Notes: a model not told the origin generated them from the letters alone. 6,311 nt of DNA from Thermoplasmata archaeon (GCA_021845155.1 JAKBSB010000079.1:1-6311), one strand, 5' to 3'; positions 1 through 6,311 are shown, counted from the first letter of the stretch. Numbers and translations: made by a program.

Positions 1-135
1 ATGAATTTCATCTGCCATGCCTGCATCTTTAAGGGCATTTATAATACTGTCTTCAACGCTGTTTTCTCCATTCCCTCTCTGGAAACCTGAAAACATAAAC
101 CCAATATATGAGAATTTAACAAAGTACTTTTTCAT
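1..135 (-). CDS. truA: tRNA pseudouridine synthase A-like protein, N-terminal fragment (cut by window edge)
   Basis: Reading the minus strand from an ATG at 135-133 gives 45 open codons that run off the left edge. TruA enzymes convert uridines at positions 38-40 of the tRNA anticodon arm to pseudouridine. The visible part fits the start of the TruA fold: a first beta strand (residues 4-10, YFVKFSY), then Y10-x-G12, G17-F18-Q19-R20, and S26-V27-E28 leading into a helix (IINALKDAG). This follows the family pattern Y-D-G..F.GFQ.Q....TVE..L..AL. The catalytic Asp, expected some 10-15 residues later, lies outside the window, so activity cannot be judged. I11 stands where bacterial TruA usually has Asp; archaeal members vary here. 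A purine-rich GAGAGGG (148-142) sits 6 nt before the ATG and supports this start. The gene is divergent from the reductase at 239. Identification rests on a short N-terminal segment. Confidence 0.72.
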   Translation of the reverse strand, partial: MKKYFVKFSYIGFMFSGFQRGNGENSVEDSIINALKDAGMADEIH

Positions 136-141
136 GATTTG

Positions 142-180
142 CCCTCTCTGATATTTCTGTAGAAATGTGCCATTTTAACC
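142..180 (-). promoter_or_regulatory. Possible promoter and ribosome binding site of the truA-like gene
   Basis: On the minus strand a TTAAAA box (177-172 region) lies about 39 nt before the ATG at 135. A start about 26 nt after it would leave a short leader of roughly 14 nt that contains GAGAGGG (148-142), 6 nt from the ATG. A second AT-rich candidate, GAAATAT (157-151), is only about 20 nt from the ATG, a little close for a leaderless start. Neither is a strong TATA consensus, so the choice between leadered and leaderless is open. Confidence 0.35.
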
Positions 181-209
181 TTTTGCATTGCAGTGTTGCT
201 CGGGCAAAG

Positions 210-218
210 TAATATACA
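210..218 (+). promoter_or_regulatory. TATA-like box for the FAD-dependent reductase gene
   Basis: TAATATACA lies with its centre about 24-25 nt upstream of the TTG at 239. Archaeal TATA boxes are centred about 26 nt before the transcription start, so the transcript would begin at or next to this TTG and be leaderless. The same geometry is seen before the aldolase gene at 3201. This box is one reason for preferring TTG 239 over TTG 188, because from 188 it would lie inside the coding sequence. A GGAG at 232-235 is only 3 nt from the TTG, too close for a classical ribosome binding site. Confidence 0.5.
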
Positions 219-238
219 TTCATTTCAATACGGAGCTG

Positions 239-1216
239 TTGAAAATTGAAAGAATTGCCATAGGTGGACTGGGTATGTCAGGATCATACCTCATGAGGAG
301 GCTGGCAGATTCTGGTTTTGATGTGACAGGCTTCGATCCAAAGGTTCCCGATTATTATATTCCCTGTGGATACGCAACCAACATAAACAAACTGAGACAG
401 TACATGAGGAAAATCGGGATTGATGCTGATGAATACATTCTTTCCTCCGCATCAAAAATAACTTTTTCGGGACATGATTTCAGGCCTGTGGAGTTCGGGT
501 CCATGGGACTGTGCACATTTGACAAGAACAGGCTTGAAAGAGACATGATTGCTGGCCTTAACACAAAAAGGGGAAGAACATCTGGAGAATATGATCTTAT
601 TGTGGATGCAACCGGTGTTTCCAGATCTTATCTTGGAGAACCTGAATCAGATCTGTTAATGCCGGCAAGAGAGTACCTTACAGATGCTTCCGACCATCCG
701 GATTTTTATTTTCATTTCTTCCAGGGTGGAAAAGGCTACTACTGGGAATTCCCTCTTGGAGATCATTTTCATGTTGGAGCAGGGGCTATTAACCTTGATG
801 TGCTGGATGCAAACCTAAAGCCAGTTCCACATTTACTCATAACCGGCAGGAAGATTCGCCTGAAGCCACTTCTTGACCAGGTTTACACTGAAAATATTGT
901 GGGAATTGGGGAGGCCATTGGAACCGTTTCTCCCATAACAGGTGAAGGAATAATCCCGTCACTGAGATCCGCTGAAATACTCTTTCAGTGCATGAAAAAA
1001 GGTGAGGACAGGGAAGAGATTGTGAAAGATTATTCCCGTGAAATAATGAAGGGATTCAGGCATTACAATGATCTTTACAATTTACTCATTAAGGTCCAGA
1101 AGGGAGAAACTTTTCACATCCGTGACCTGAAAAGCGCCATGCTGGCCAGAAAGGATCTCAGGAATTTTGGCATTGACTTCAGGATAACCAGGGTGGCGAA
1201 ACATTTTTTGAGTTGA
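239..1216 (+). CDS. FAD-dependent oxidoreductase, geranylgeranyl reductase superfamily (compact member)
   Basis: Predicted flavoprotein of 325 residues from TTG 239. The N-terminus is a Rossmann dinucleotide fold: G10-x-G12-x-x-G15 followed by D33 at the end of the second strand. YDLIVDATG (residues 118-126) is the conserved DATG segment of this flavoprotein class. Residues 167-182 match the family signature YxWxFP-x7-GxG (Y167, W169, F171, P172, G180, G182), which shapes the lipid substrate cavity in characterised archaeal geranylgeranyl reductases. GIGEAIG (222-228) and SPITGEGI (231-238) form the second FAD-contacting segment. Those enzymes saturate isoprenoid chains of archaeal membrane lipids; the substrate of this one is unknown. 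The protein is shorter than the roughly 390-400 residues usual for the family, and only about 98 residues separate DATG from GEAIG, so it may be a paralogue with another substrate. The frame is open from 179 and includes an upstream TTG at 188, but residues encoded before 239 fit no family pattern. No transmembrane segment is evident. Confidence 0.75.
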   Translation: MKIERIAIGGLGMSGSYLMRRLADSGFDVTGFDPKVPDYYIPCGYATNINKLRQYMRKIGIDADEYILSSASKITFSGHDFRPVEFGSMGLCTFDKNRLERDMIAGLNTKRGRTSGEYDLIVDATGVSRSYLGEPESDLLMPAREYLTDASDHPDFYFHFFQGGKGYYWEFPLGDHFHVGAGAINLDVLDANLKPVPHLLITGRKIRLKPLLDQVYTENIVGIGEAIGTVSPITGEGIIPSLRSAEILFQCMKKGEDREEIVKDYSREIMKGFRHYNDLYNLLIKVQKGETFHIRDLKSAMLARKDLRNFGIDFRITRVAKHFLS

Positions 1217-1238
1217 TTTTCCGGGTTTTATTTTATTC
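1217..1238 (+). terminator. T-rich transcription terminator candidate after the reductase gene
   Basis: Directly after the TGA stop, the plus strand reads four T, a short CCGGG, then TTTTATTTTATT. Archaeal RNA polymerase often stops at such oligo-T tracts without a hairpin, and I see no convincing stem-loop here. The T tract overlaps the 3' end of the convergent aldolase gene. On the opposite strand there is no equivalent T tract after the aldolase stop codon. Confidence 0.4.
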
Positions 1239-3201
1239 CACCATCAACCGGTATCATTGCATCAGTCGTAACGCCGAAGATTTCCTCATTCACAAGTGCC
1301 AGCAGAACGTTTGCCACATGCTCCGGCAGGACCTCCCTTCTCAGTAAATTCTGCGTCTTGTATTCCTCTACAGTCTGTCCCTTTGCCTTTGCACGGGCTT
1401 CAAGAACACCGTTTTCCCATATTCTTGATCCCCTGAATACCTTGTCAGGATTGATGATGTTTGCCCTGATCCCGTATTTACCACCTTCCTTTGCAATGTA
1501 GTGACAGACATATGCCGCAAATGCCTTGGCGGATCCGTATGAAGTCATCTCCGGACCTGGATTTGTTAAATTTTTTGTTATATTGAAAACAATGTTTCCC
1601 CCAATGCCCTGTTCCTTCATGATCCTGAAGGCCTCCTGTGAAATTATGAATGAACCTCTTCCAATGATTGTATAATGCCTGTCAAGATCCTTTATGTCAA
1701 GGTCTTCTACTGGTGCTGATTTCAGTATACCTGCATTGTTGAACACAATGTCCACACCACCAAATTCTGCCCTTATTTTCCGAAACATCTCCCTTATGGC
1801 CTGTTCACTGGATATGTCCAGAATGTATGGCAACACCGGTGACTTTGTCTCCTTTTCTATTTCTTCAGCCCTTTTTGATATATCCGGATCTATGTCACAG
1901 ACCACAACAGCAGATCCATTTTCCGCAAGTTTTTTTGCAGCCACATACCCAATACCGTTTGCTGCACCGGTGACAACTGAGATGCTACCCTGCAGTGGAA
2001 CCGACCTGGTCTTCTTCAACTTTGCCTCTTCAAGTGGCCAGTATTCCATGCTGTATGCCAGCTTCCTGTTAATGAAATGCTGCCCGGAGAGTTTCTCAGC
2101 AATTGAGTTAACCTTCATTGAATGCATGAACTGATCCCTGACTATTATGGCATCTTTTTTCGATACCCCGGAAGTGATAATTCCCACACCACGCACAACA
2201 ATCACCGGCGGATATGGATCATGCATGGGAAATCCAGACACATATTCCTCATATTCTTCTGTGTATTTCTTCACATAAACCTCTATCTGGTTCCCAATCC
2301 TTTTCAGGTCCGAACAGTAAAGATAATCATATTTTGTCCTGATGATCATGTCTGGTGTTGCTGGACCTCTTGATGTGAAGTTTGCAGCCTCTTCTGACCT
2401 GGCAATCTCAAGAGCCTCTGGAGATGTATCGAAATTTATGATCTTCTTTACCCTCCTGGACAGAAGCCCCCTCACTGAAGGCATAATATTCAGGACCTCA
2501 TCCACGGGTGATTCTGTAAACTTCTCTGTAAATATACTACCTTTAATATTTTTCTTTATATACTCCTCAGCGGCAGTAACTATCCTGATGTGCCTTTCGT
2601 AACTTTCTCTGGCACTGTCGCCAAATGTGAAAAGGCCATGCTTTTCAAGAATTATGCCCTCTATTTCCGGGCCTATTGAGTCTATTCGATCCAGGACGCT
2701 TCTTGCAAGTTTGAAACCGGGGGGGAAATAGGGTATGACTATGACATTTCCAAATATTGCCTCTATATCTTTTCCTGAAACGTCCCTGTTGGTTATTGCA
2801 AGAATACTGTCTGCATGTGAATGATCAACAAACCTGAATGGAAGAAATGCATGGAGAAATGTTTCAACAGAGGGGGAGGGTTCGGATGGATCAACCATAC
2901 TTTTTTTCATGTAATCCACCATTTCCTGATCCGTCATTTCTCTGATATCTCTGGCAGCGAGAAGATCTTCCATCCTCAAGCCGGTAAAACCCTTCCCTGT
3001 AATCGTTGACAGATCGGAACCGCTCCCCTTAACCCTCAATACGACCGTACGTTTACCTGTGTGAGTGACTTCCTCCCTTTTAAGAGAGGTGTTTCCACCG
3101 CCATGAAGCACCAGATCCGGAACGGAACCAAGTAGATGTGATGAATAAACCCGCTGATCAAGATCATCCGAAAAACTTCTATTCTCCCACTTCGATTGCA
3201 T
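1228..3201 (-). CDS. Bifunctional class II aldolase / short-chain dehydrogenase, rhamnulose-1-phosphate aldolase/alcohol dehydrogenase type
   Basis: A 657-residue fusion close to the family's usual 680-700. In characterised relatives the aldolase half splits L-rhamnulose 1-phosphate into dihydroxyacetone phosphate and L-lactaldehyde, and the dehydrogenase half uses NAD(P) to oxidise the lactaldehyde. The aldolase half (about 15-220) shows HGGGNTS (33-39), VKGSG (57-61), PSVE with the likely catalytic E113, and probable metal ligands H127, H129 and H188. The dehydrogenase half (about 403-657) shows TGAANGIG (411-418), NNAG (488-491), and Y555-x-x-x-K559. T542 sits 13 residues before Y555, where the catalytic Ser normally is, and I513 appears where a conserved Asn is usual. 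The link (about 230-400) fits the family. The ATG is supported by the N-terminus matching family pattern and by a TATA box 23 nt upstream, implying a leaderless message. No rhamnose isomerase, kinase or transporter gene is in the window, so the physiological sugar is uncertain; another deoxy-sugar phosphate, or an unphosphorylated substrate, is possible. Confidence 0.85.
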   Translation of the reverse strand: MQSKWENRSFSDDLDQRVYSSHLLGSVPDLVLHGGGNTSLKREEVTHTGKRTVVLRVKGSGSDLSTITGKGFTGLRMEDLLAARDIREMTDQEMVDYMKKSMVDPSEPSPSVETFLHAFLPFRFVDHSHADSILAITNRDVSGKDIEAIFGNVIVIPYFPPGFKLARSVLDRIDSIGPEIEGIILEKHGLFTFGDSARESYERHIRIVTAAEEYIKKNIKGSIFTEKFTESPVDEVLNIMPSVRGLLSRRVKKIINFDTSPEALEIARSEEAANFTSRGPATPDMIIRTKYDYLYCSDLKRIGNQIEVYVKKYTEEYEEYVSGFPMHDPYPPVIVVRGVGIITSGVSKKDAIIVRDQFMHSMKVNSIAEKLSGQHFINRKLAYSMEYWPLEEAKLKKTRSVPLQGSISVVTGAANGIGYVAAKKLAENGSAVVVCDIDPDISKRAEEIEKETKSPVLPYILDISSEQAIREMFRKIRAEFGGVDIVFNNAGILKSAPVEDLDIKDLDRHYTIIGRGSFIISQEAFRIMKEQGIGGNIVFNITKNLTNPGPEMTSYGSAKAFAAYVCHYIAKEGGKYGIRANIINPDKVFRGSRIWENGVLEARAKAKGQTVEEYKTQNLLRREVLPEHVANVLLALVNEEIFGVTTDAMIPVDGGIK

Positions 3202-3218
3202 GAACCTTTATTGGTGGG

Positions 3219-3229
3219 ATTTATAAATT
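3219..3229 (-). promoter_or_regulatory. TATA box of the aldolase/dehydrogenase gene
   Basis: The minus strand reads AATTTATAAAT, a very good archaeal TATA box, in the 40-bp gap between the leuS stop and the aldolase start. Its centre (about 3224) is 23 nt before the A of the ATG at 3201. Transcription would start at or beside the ATG, giving a leaderless message. The preceding A/G-rich stretch AAAGAAATAA could act as the TFB recognition element. This suggests the aldolase gene is transcribed independently of leuS, though read-through is not excluded. Confidence 0.65.
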
Positions 3230-3241
3230 ATTTCTTTATGG

Positions 3242-5974
3242 TCAGTCCAGGATAATTGATGGCCTTCCCGGCCATGCTGTTTTCTTGGATTTCCCGGGTT
3301 CATCTACCAGTATATTTACGCTGCATCCCAGTGCCTCCGATATGTATTTCCTGTTTTCATCAAGGAATGCAAATTCATCGTCAACCCTTTCGGATATGCG
3401 CTTCCTGTTCTTCATGAACTCCGGAACAAACTGCTTTTCCCATGTGTCAAGATCCCTGGTACCTTCCCTGTTTATCTTTCTCACCATGCCGACCAGTCTC
3501 TTCCCTGCAACACTGATGGTCACATTTCTGGGAGTTATTCCCGTTGCCCTGGAAATCTCCCTTATATCCCTTATTATTTCCTGGAGGTATTCCTCCTGGG
3601 CGATTATGGAATCCTCCCAGCCCTCGATGCCGGATTTCTGAAGTCTGGCCATGCTTACGAAACTGTCCTCGACATATCTGTGCCAGTACTCCTCACATGT
3701 GTGTGGAATAAAAACTGACATTGAAACAAGCCATTCCCGCAAAATAATGCCTATGAGAGAATCCCTGTTTCCTCCCCTGGTCTCAGCATATTTCAAGTCA
3801 TTCATCACATCATAGAAAATTGTGATCGCAGCATTGCGCAGATTGTATGCTTCCATGCTGGAAATGAATGAATTGATGTTCTTTCTGAACCGGGCTTCAA
3901 ACCATTTTTCCGATCTGCTTCCTGTGGGATTAACGGGATGGAAATTTTCCATTGCTTCCACGAAGTTCTCGTATTTTTTTATCACTGAAGAGAGATCATT
4001 TTCATTCCAGTCCATGGTCGATCCAATGTCTGCTGAAACCGCAACATAAAGCCGGTATATGTCGGCCGAGTATTTCCTTGAAATGCTGAGAAGAGAGATC
4101 ACATTTCCCTTGCTCTTTGATATTTTCGAACCGTTGGAAACCACAAGACTTGAAACCACAAGGCCTCCTGGTAGGTCCTTTCCTGTGAAAAGTGCTGCAT
4201 GGTTCATGACATAAAAGGCCAGATGGTTGCTCATGTGCGGATAAGCTGTTAATCTGAGATCAACACCATACCAGTAATCCCTTGCCTTTCTTGCGTCCTT
4301 TATGGTATCCTTGATATCATCCGGAATCCCATCCGGAATCTGGGTAGAATACCCGTAAATGTAATCCATTACCTGTGTATCCACAGTCTCCAGTCTCGCT
4401 TTTATCTTCTTCAGCTGGTTTATATTGGTATATACTTCAGGGTATATTGTGGAATCGGAAAGTGATTCAATGACCCACCTGTTATCCATTGGAAGTTTTG
4501 TTCCCAGACCGCGCCTTCTTGCACATGGTCTCTCTCTCAGCCAGTCTATTGCGTCCAGCATGTTTCTCCTGTAAAATTCCGGATAAAATGTCATGTTATC
4601 CGTAACTTTTCGTGATTTCTCCTTCCACCACTCAACGCCATAATCAATGAACCACTGGTCACGAAGAACTGCAACGGTAACCTTTGAACCTGATCTTGTT
4701 TCGGCTTTTCTTGAAGTCTCATACAGGATGAATGCTTCGTCTGCTGCAATGAGATCGCTTTTTATAAGGTCTCTTGCCTCCCTGACAGTTTTCCCTGAAT
4801 ATATGCCGTTGTTTTCAGACATTCTGCCCCTGTAGAATTCCTCTCTGTACAGGACCTGAGTTGCCTCTTTTATTTTATCACTGTCTTTCTGGTCATGGAT
4901 GCCATATGAAGAAATTATGGACTTGATATCAGTTTTCCCGGAGTCTGTTTCTATGACAGCGACTGTATTCAGATCCATTCCCATGTCATGCCTTGCAATA
5001 AAGTCCCAGACTGAGTGTCCTGGAACCGAGTAAACCACACCTGTTCCATTGTCCGGATCCACAAAGTCAGCTTCAATAACGTTAAGATCCAGGTTGCTCA
5101 ACGGAGATCTGAATTTCAGCGACAGGATTTCATCATGGGACAGATTACGCTTCAGTTGCAGGTCCTCTACCTGATATATCAGTTTTTTGTATGCCTCCTC
5201 AGTTATTGCAATATCCTCTCCCTTCAAACTGCACAGGACATATTTCCCACTGGCTGAAATCCACAGGTTTGTTATGCCGAATATTGTCTCAGGCCTCAGT
5301 GATGCCGCTACCAGTGAGAAATCTTTGCCCCTGAAAAATATTGCAGTGAATTCCTCAACTGTTACCTTGTCGATATCCCCATCTTTAATATCATCTTCTC
5401 CAACAGCATTGTCATCGTCCATGCTGTAAAGAACCGGATAGGACCCCTGTCTTATGAGACCCAGGTCGTTCAGTTTCAGGAACTGCCATTTCACAAAATC
5501 CTGGTATTCCGGATCTGCTGATGTGAAAACCCGTGTCCAGTCAATTCCATATCCGAGGGATCTGAAATCCTCTATGATCTTCTGCGAAAAATATGAGGCT
5601 ATTGCCTTTGGATCCCTGAATTCCCTTATTTTTTCAGGGATATCTTCCGGTTTTTCATATTCTTTCAGATAGTCCTGGTACTGCTTTATTGTTGTCGGGT
5701 CTCCTCTTGCGAGTCTCTCTGAAAATGCAAGTATTGGTGTCCCACTCTGGTGAAATGCCATGGGGAATAGGACGTTGTACCCCTGGGTTCTCTTGAATCT
5801 TGCGATTATGTCTGCAAGTGTATAAGTTCTCCCATGACCAACATGGAGTGAACCGTTTGTGTATGGCCATGGCACTGTTATGAGGAACTTAGGTCTGGAA
5901 TCGTCCTGTTCCGGAACGAATACATCTGATCGATCCCACCTTTCCTGCCACTTTTTTTCAATGTTTTCTGTCAT
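3242..5974 (-). CDS. leuS: Leucyl-tRNA synthetase (archaeal type)
   Basis: Cytoplasmic class I aminoacyl-tRNA synthetase of 910 residues that charges tRNA-Leu with leucine using ATP. The Rossmann catalytic domain starts with PYTNGSLHVGH; H44-V-G-H47 is the HIGH signature. The inserted CP1 editing domain (about 170-430) has the threonine-rich strand LRPETIFG (226-233) and GTGVVYSVPGH followed by D324, the universally conserved Asp that contacts the amino group of mischarged amino acids, so editing is likely active. ERPCARRRGLGTKLP (481-495) is typical of archaeal and eukaryotic LeuRS. K617-I-S-K-S621 is the KMSKS loop. The anticodon-binding helical domain follows (about 665-790), then the archaeal C-terminal domain ending in WPGRPSIILD, which in archaeal enzymes contacts the long variable arm of tRNA-Leu. 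The length is slightly below the roughly 940-970 of other archaeal enzymes. It lies 9 bp after the arginine decarboxylase gene and is probably cotranscribed with it, since no TATA box is evident just upstream. Confidence 0.97.
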   Translation of the reverse strand: MTENIEKKWQERWDRSDVFVPEQDDSRPKFLITVPWPYTNGSLHVGHGRTYTLADIIARFKRTQGYNVLFPMAFHQSGTPILAFSERLARGDPTTIKQYQDYLKEYEKPEDIPEKIREFRDPKAIASYFSQKIIEDFRSLGYGIDWTRVFTSADPEYQDFVKWQFLKLNDLGLIRQGSYPVLYSMDDDNAVGEDDIKDGDIDKVTVEEFTAIFFRGKDFSLVAASLRPETIFGITNLWISASGKYVLCSLKGEDIAITEEAYKKLIYQVEDLQLKRNLSHDEILSLKFRSPLSNLDLNVIEADFVDPDNGTGVVYSVPGHSVWDFIARHDMGMDLNTVAVIETDSGKTDIKSIISSYGIHDQKDSDKIKEATQVLYREEFYRGRMSENNGIYSGKTVREARDLIKSDLIAADEAFILYETSRKAETRSGSKVTVAVLRDQWFIDYGVEWWKEKSRKVTDNMTFYPEFYRRNMLDAIDWLRERPCARRRGLGTKLPMDNRWVIESLSDSTIYPEVYTNINQLKKIKARLETVDTQVMDYIYGYSTQIPDGIPDDIKDTIKDARKARDYWYGVDLRLTAYPHMSNHLAFYVMNHAALFTGKDLPGGLVVSSLVVSNGSKISKSKGNVISLLSISRKYSADIYRLYVAVSADIGSTMDWNENDLSSVIKKYENFVEAMENFHPVNPTGSRSEKWFEARFRKNINSFISSMEAYNLRNAAITIFYDVMNDLKYAETRGGNRDSLIGIILREWLVSMSVFIPHTCEEYWHRYVEDSFVSMARLQKSGIEGWEDSIIAQEEYLQEIIRDIREISRATGITPRNVTISVAGKRLVGMVRKINREGTRDLDTWEKQFVPEFMKNRKRISERVDDEFAFLDENRKYISEALGCSVNILVDEPGKSKKTAWPGRPSIILD

Positions 5975-5983
5975 GAGTCCCCT
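5975..5983 (-). promoter_or_regulatory. Possible ribosome binding site of leuS in the pdaD-leuS gap
   Basis: The 9-nt gap on the minus strand is AGGGGACTC, directly between the pdaD TAA and the leuS ATG. The AGGGGA core resembles a Shine-Dalgarno sequence but lies only 3 nt before the start codon. No TATA-like box is visible in the preceding 50 nt, which are within pdaD, so translation from a shared transcript by this weak site or by coupling to pdaD termination is the simplest reading. Confidence 0.4.
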
Positions 5984-6311
5984 TTACACTATCAATACTG
6001 CAGCCGCTATGGTGGTTGTCCATTCCCCTGACTTCATGACCACTGCACTGGAACATATGTTTTTTGTGGTGAGTATTTTATCCTTTAAGACGTACTCCTC
6101 CCGATCCCTGTCCCATGCCAGATCCTTTGTCTGGCCCATTGTGCTGGCCAGCATTTCTGCCGCAAGTTTTTCCGCATAATAACCAGCTGTTTTCTCCGTT
6201 TCACCAAAGCTGTGATGTTCGCTGAGGTACCCCCATTTGCTCCTGTCTGTTGGAAGGGCGTATCCTATTGCCGAAGATATCATCCTGTTCAGTTCGTCTG
6301 AGGAATTTCTT
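5984..6311 (-). CDS. pdaD: Pyruvoyl-dependent arginine decarboxylase, C-terminal part (cut by window edge)
   Basis: The last 108 codons of a minus-strand gene, open through the right edge in frame from 6310. The enzyme decarboxylates arginine to agmatine, the first step of archaeal polyamine synthesis. It self-cleaves at a Ser-Ser pair to make a beta chain and an alpha chain whose N-terminus becomes the pyruvoyl cofactor. Visible family segments are [20 protein letters not shown] at the left, then [13 protein letters not shown], where the Glu of SEHH probably corresponds to the catalytic acid of the Methanocaldococcus enzyme. The helix [14 protein letters not shown] follows, then a CSSAVV strand and the terminal [14 protein letters not shown] strand. 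These are typical of the longer PdaD group. The self-cleavage site and the whole beta chain lie outside the window. The ATG at 6283 is internal, since the residues before it continue the family pattern. It is 9 bp from leuS. Confidence 0.85.
   Translation of the reverse strand, partial: RNSSDELNRMISSAIGYALPTDRSKWGYLSEHHSFGETEKTAGYYAEKLAAEMLASTMGQTKDLAWDRDREEYVLKDKILTTKNICSSAVVMKSGEWTTTIAAAVLIV

Noticed and set aside
1..90. A small plus-strand open frame starting with ATG at position 1
   Set aside because: It is antisense to the TruA-like N-terminus and has no recognisable features.
1694..2134. A 146-codon open frame on the plus strand inside the aldolase gene, with smaller ones at 2122-2602 and 2821-3009
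   Set aside because: They are opposite to a clearly recognisable enzyme, have no family pattern, and their composition (runs of Ser, Phe, Ile) is that of an antisense shadow.
2719..2725. A run of seven G as a possible slippage or frameshift site in the aldolase gene
   Set aside because: The frame stays open on both sides and the run encodes the Pro-Pro-Gly of a conserved segment (160-162), so nothing indicates frameshifting.
3285..3641. Plus-strand open frames within leuS, including 3285-3641, 3822-4049, 5015-5429 and 5859-6179
   Set aside because: They lie antisense to conserved LeuRS and PdaD coding sequence, show no recognisable domain, and lack promoter signals.
5655..5870. A 71-codon minus-strand frame overlapping the 5' part of leuS
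   Set aside because: It is an alternative frame of the HIGH-motif region of LeuRS, with no independent support.
6299..6308. The NSS tripeptide near the right edge as the PdaD self-cleavage Ser-Ser site
   Set aside because: In this family the cleavage pair lies about 25-30 residues before the [10 protein letters not shown] segment. Here NSS is only about 8 residues before it and matches the SDE turn that precedes that strand. The real site must be outside the window.
1..6311. CRISPR array, insertion sequence, tRNA gene, defence island or other new multi-gene system
   Set aside because: I saw no direct repeats, terminal inverted repeats, transposase motifs or tRNA-like cloverleaf sequence. 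Every long frame is a recognisable housekeeping or metabolic enzyme.

Overview
The window looks like a piece of an archaeal chromosome, most likely from the Thermoplasmatales or a close relative. The leucyl-tRNA synthetase has the archaeal form. The arginine decarboxylase fragment is of the pyruvoyl type, and the FAD protein carries the YxWxFP signature of archaeal geranylgeranyl reductases. Two genes have AT-rich TATA-like boxes about 23-25 nt before their start codons, the spacing expected for leaderless archaeal transcripts. The lineage is inferred from these features, not from a search.

Layout. At the left edge (1-135, minus) is the N-terminal end of a TruA-like tRNA pseudouridine synthase, cut by the window. 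A gap of about 100 bp with divergent promoter signals separates it from a plus-strand FAD-dependent reductase of the geranylgeranyl reductase superfamily (239-1216, best start TTG). This gene runs convergently, with only 11 bp between stop codons, into a minus-strand bifunctional class II aldolase / short-chain dehydrogenase of the rhamnulose-1-phosphate aldolase type (1228-3201). That gene has its own TATA box in the 40-bp gap after leuS. Next comes leucyl-tRNA synthetase (3242-5974, minus). Upstream of it, 9 bp away, is the C-terminal part of a pyruvoyl-dependent arginine decarboxylase (5984-6311, minus), cut by the right edge. The window is almost fully coding and has no gene-free stretch above 300 bp.

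How the genes relate. pdaD and leuS are close enough to be one transcript. Agmatine made by PdaD feeds polyamine synthesis and, in archaea, the agmatidine modification of tRNA-Ile2, so truA, leuS and pdaD could share a loose tRNA theme (inference). The aldolase/dehydrogenase and the reductase appear to be separate metabolic units. I see no mobile element, CRISPR array, tRNA or rRNA gene, and no evidence of a new multi-gene system. The points most worth checking are the altered catalytic positions in the dehydrogenase half of the aldolase fusion, the compact form of the reductase and its non-ATG start, and the pdaD-leuS pairing.
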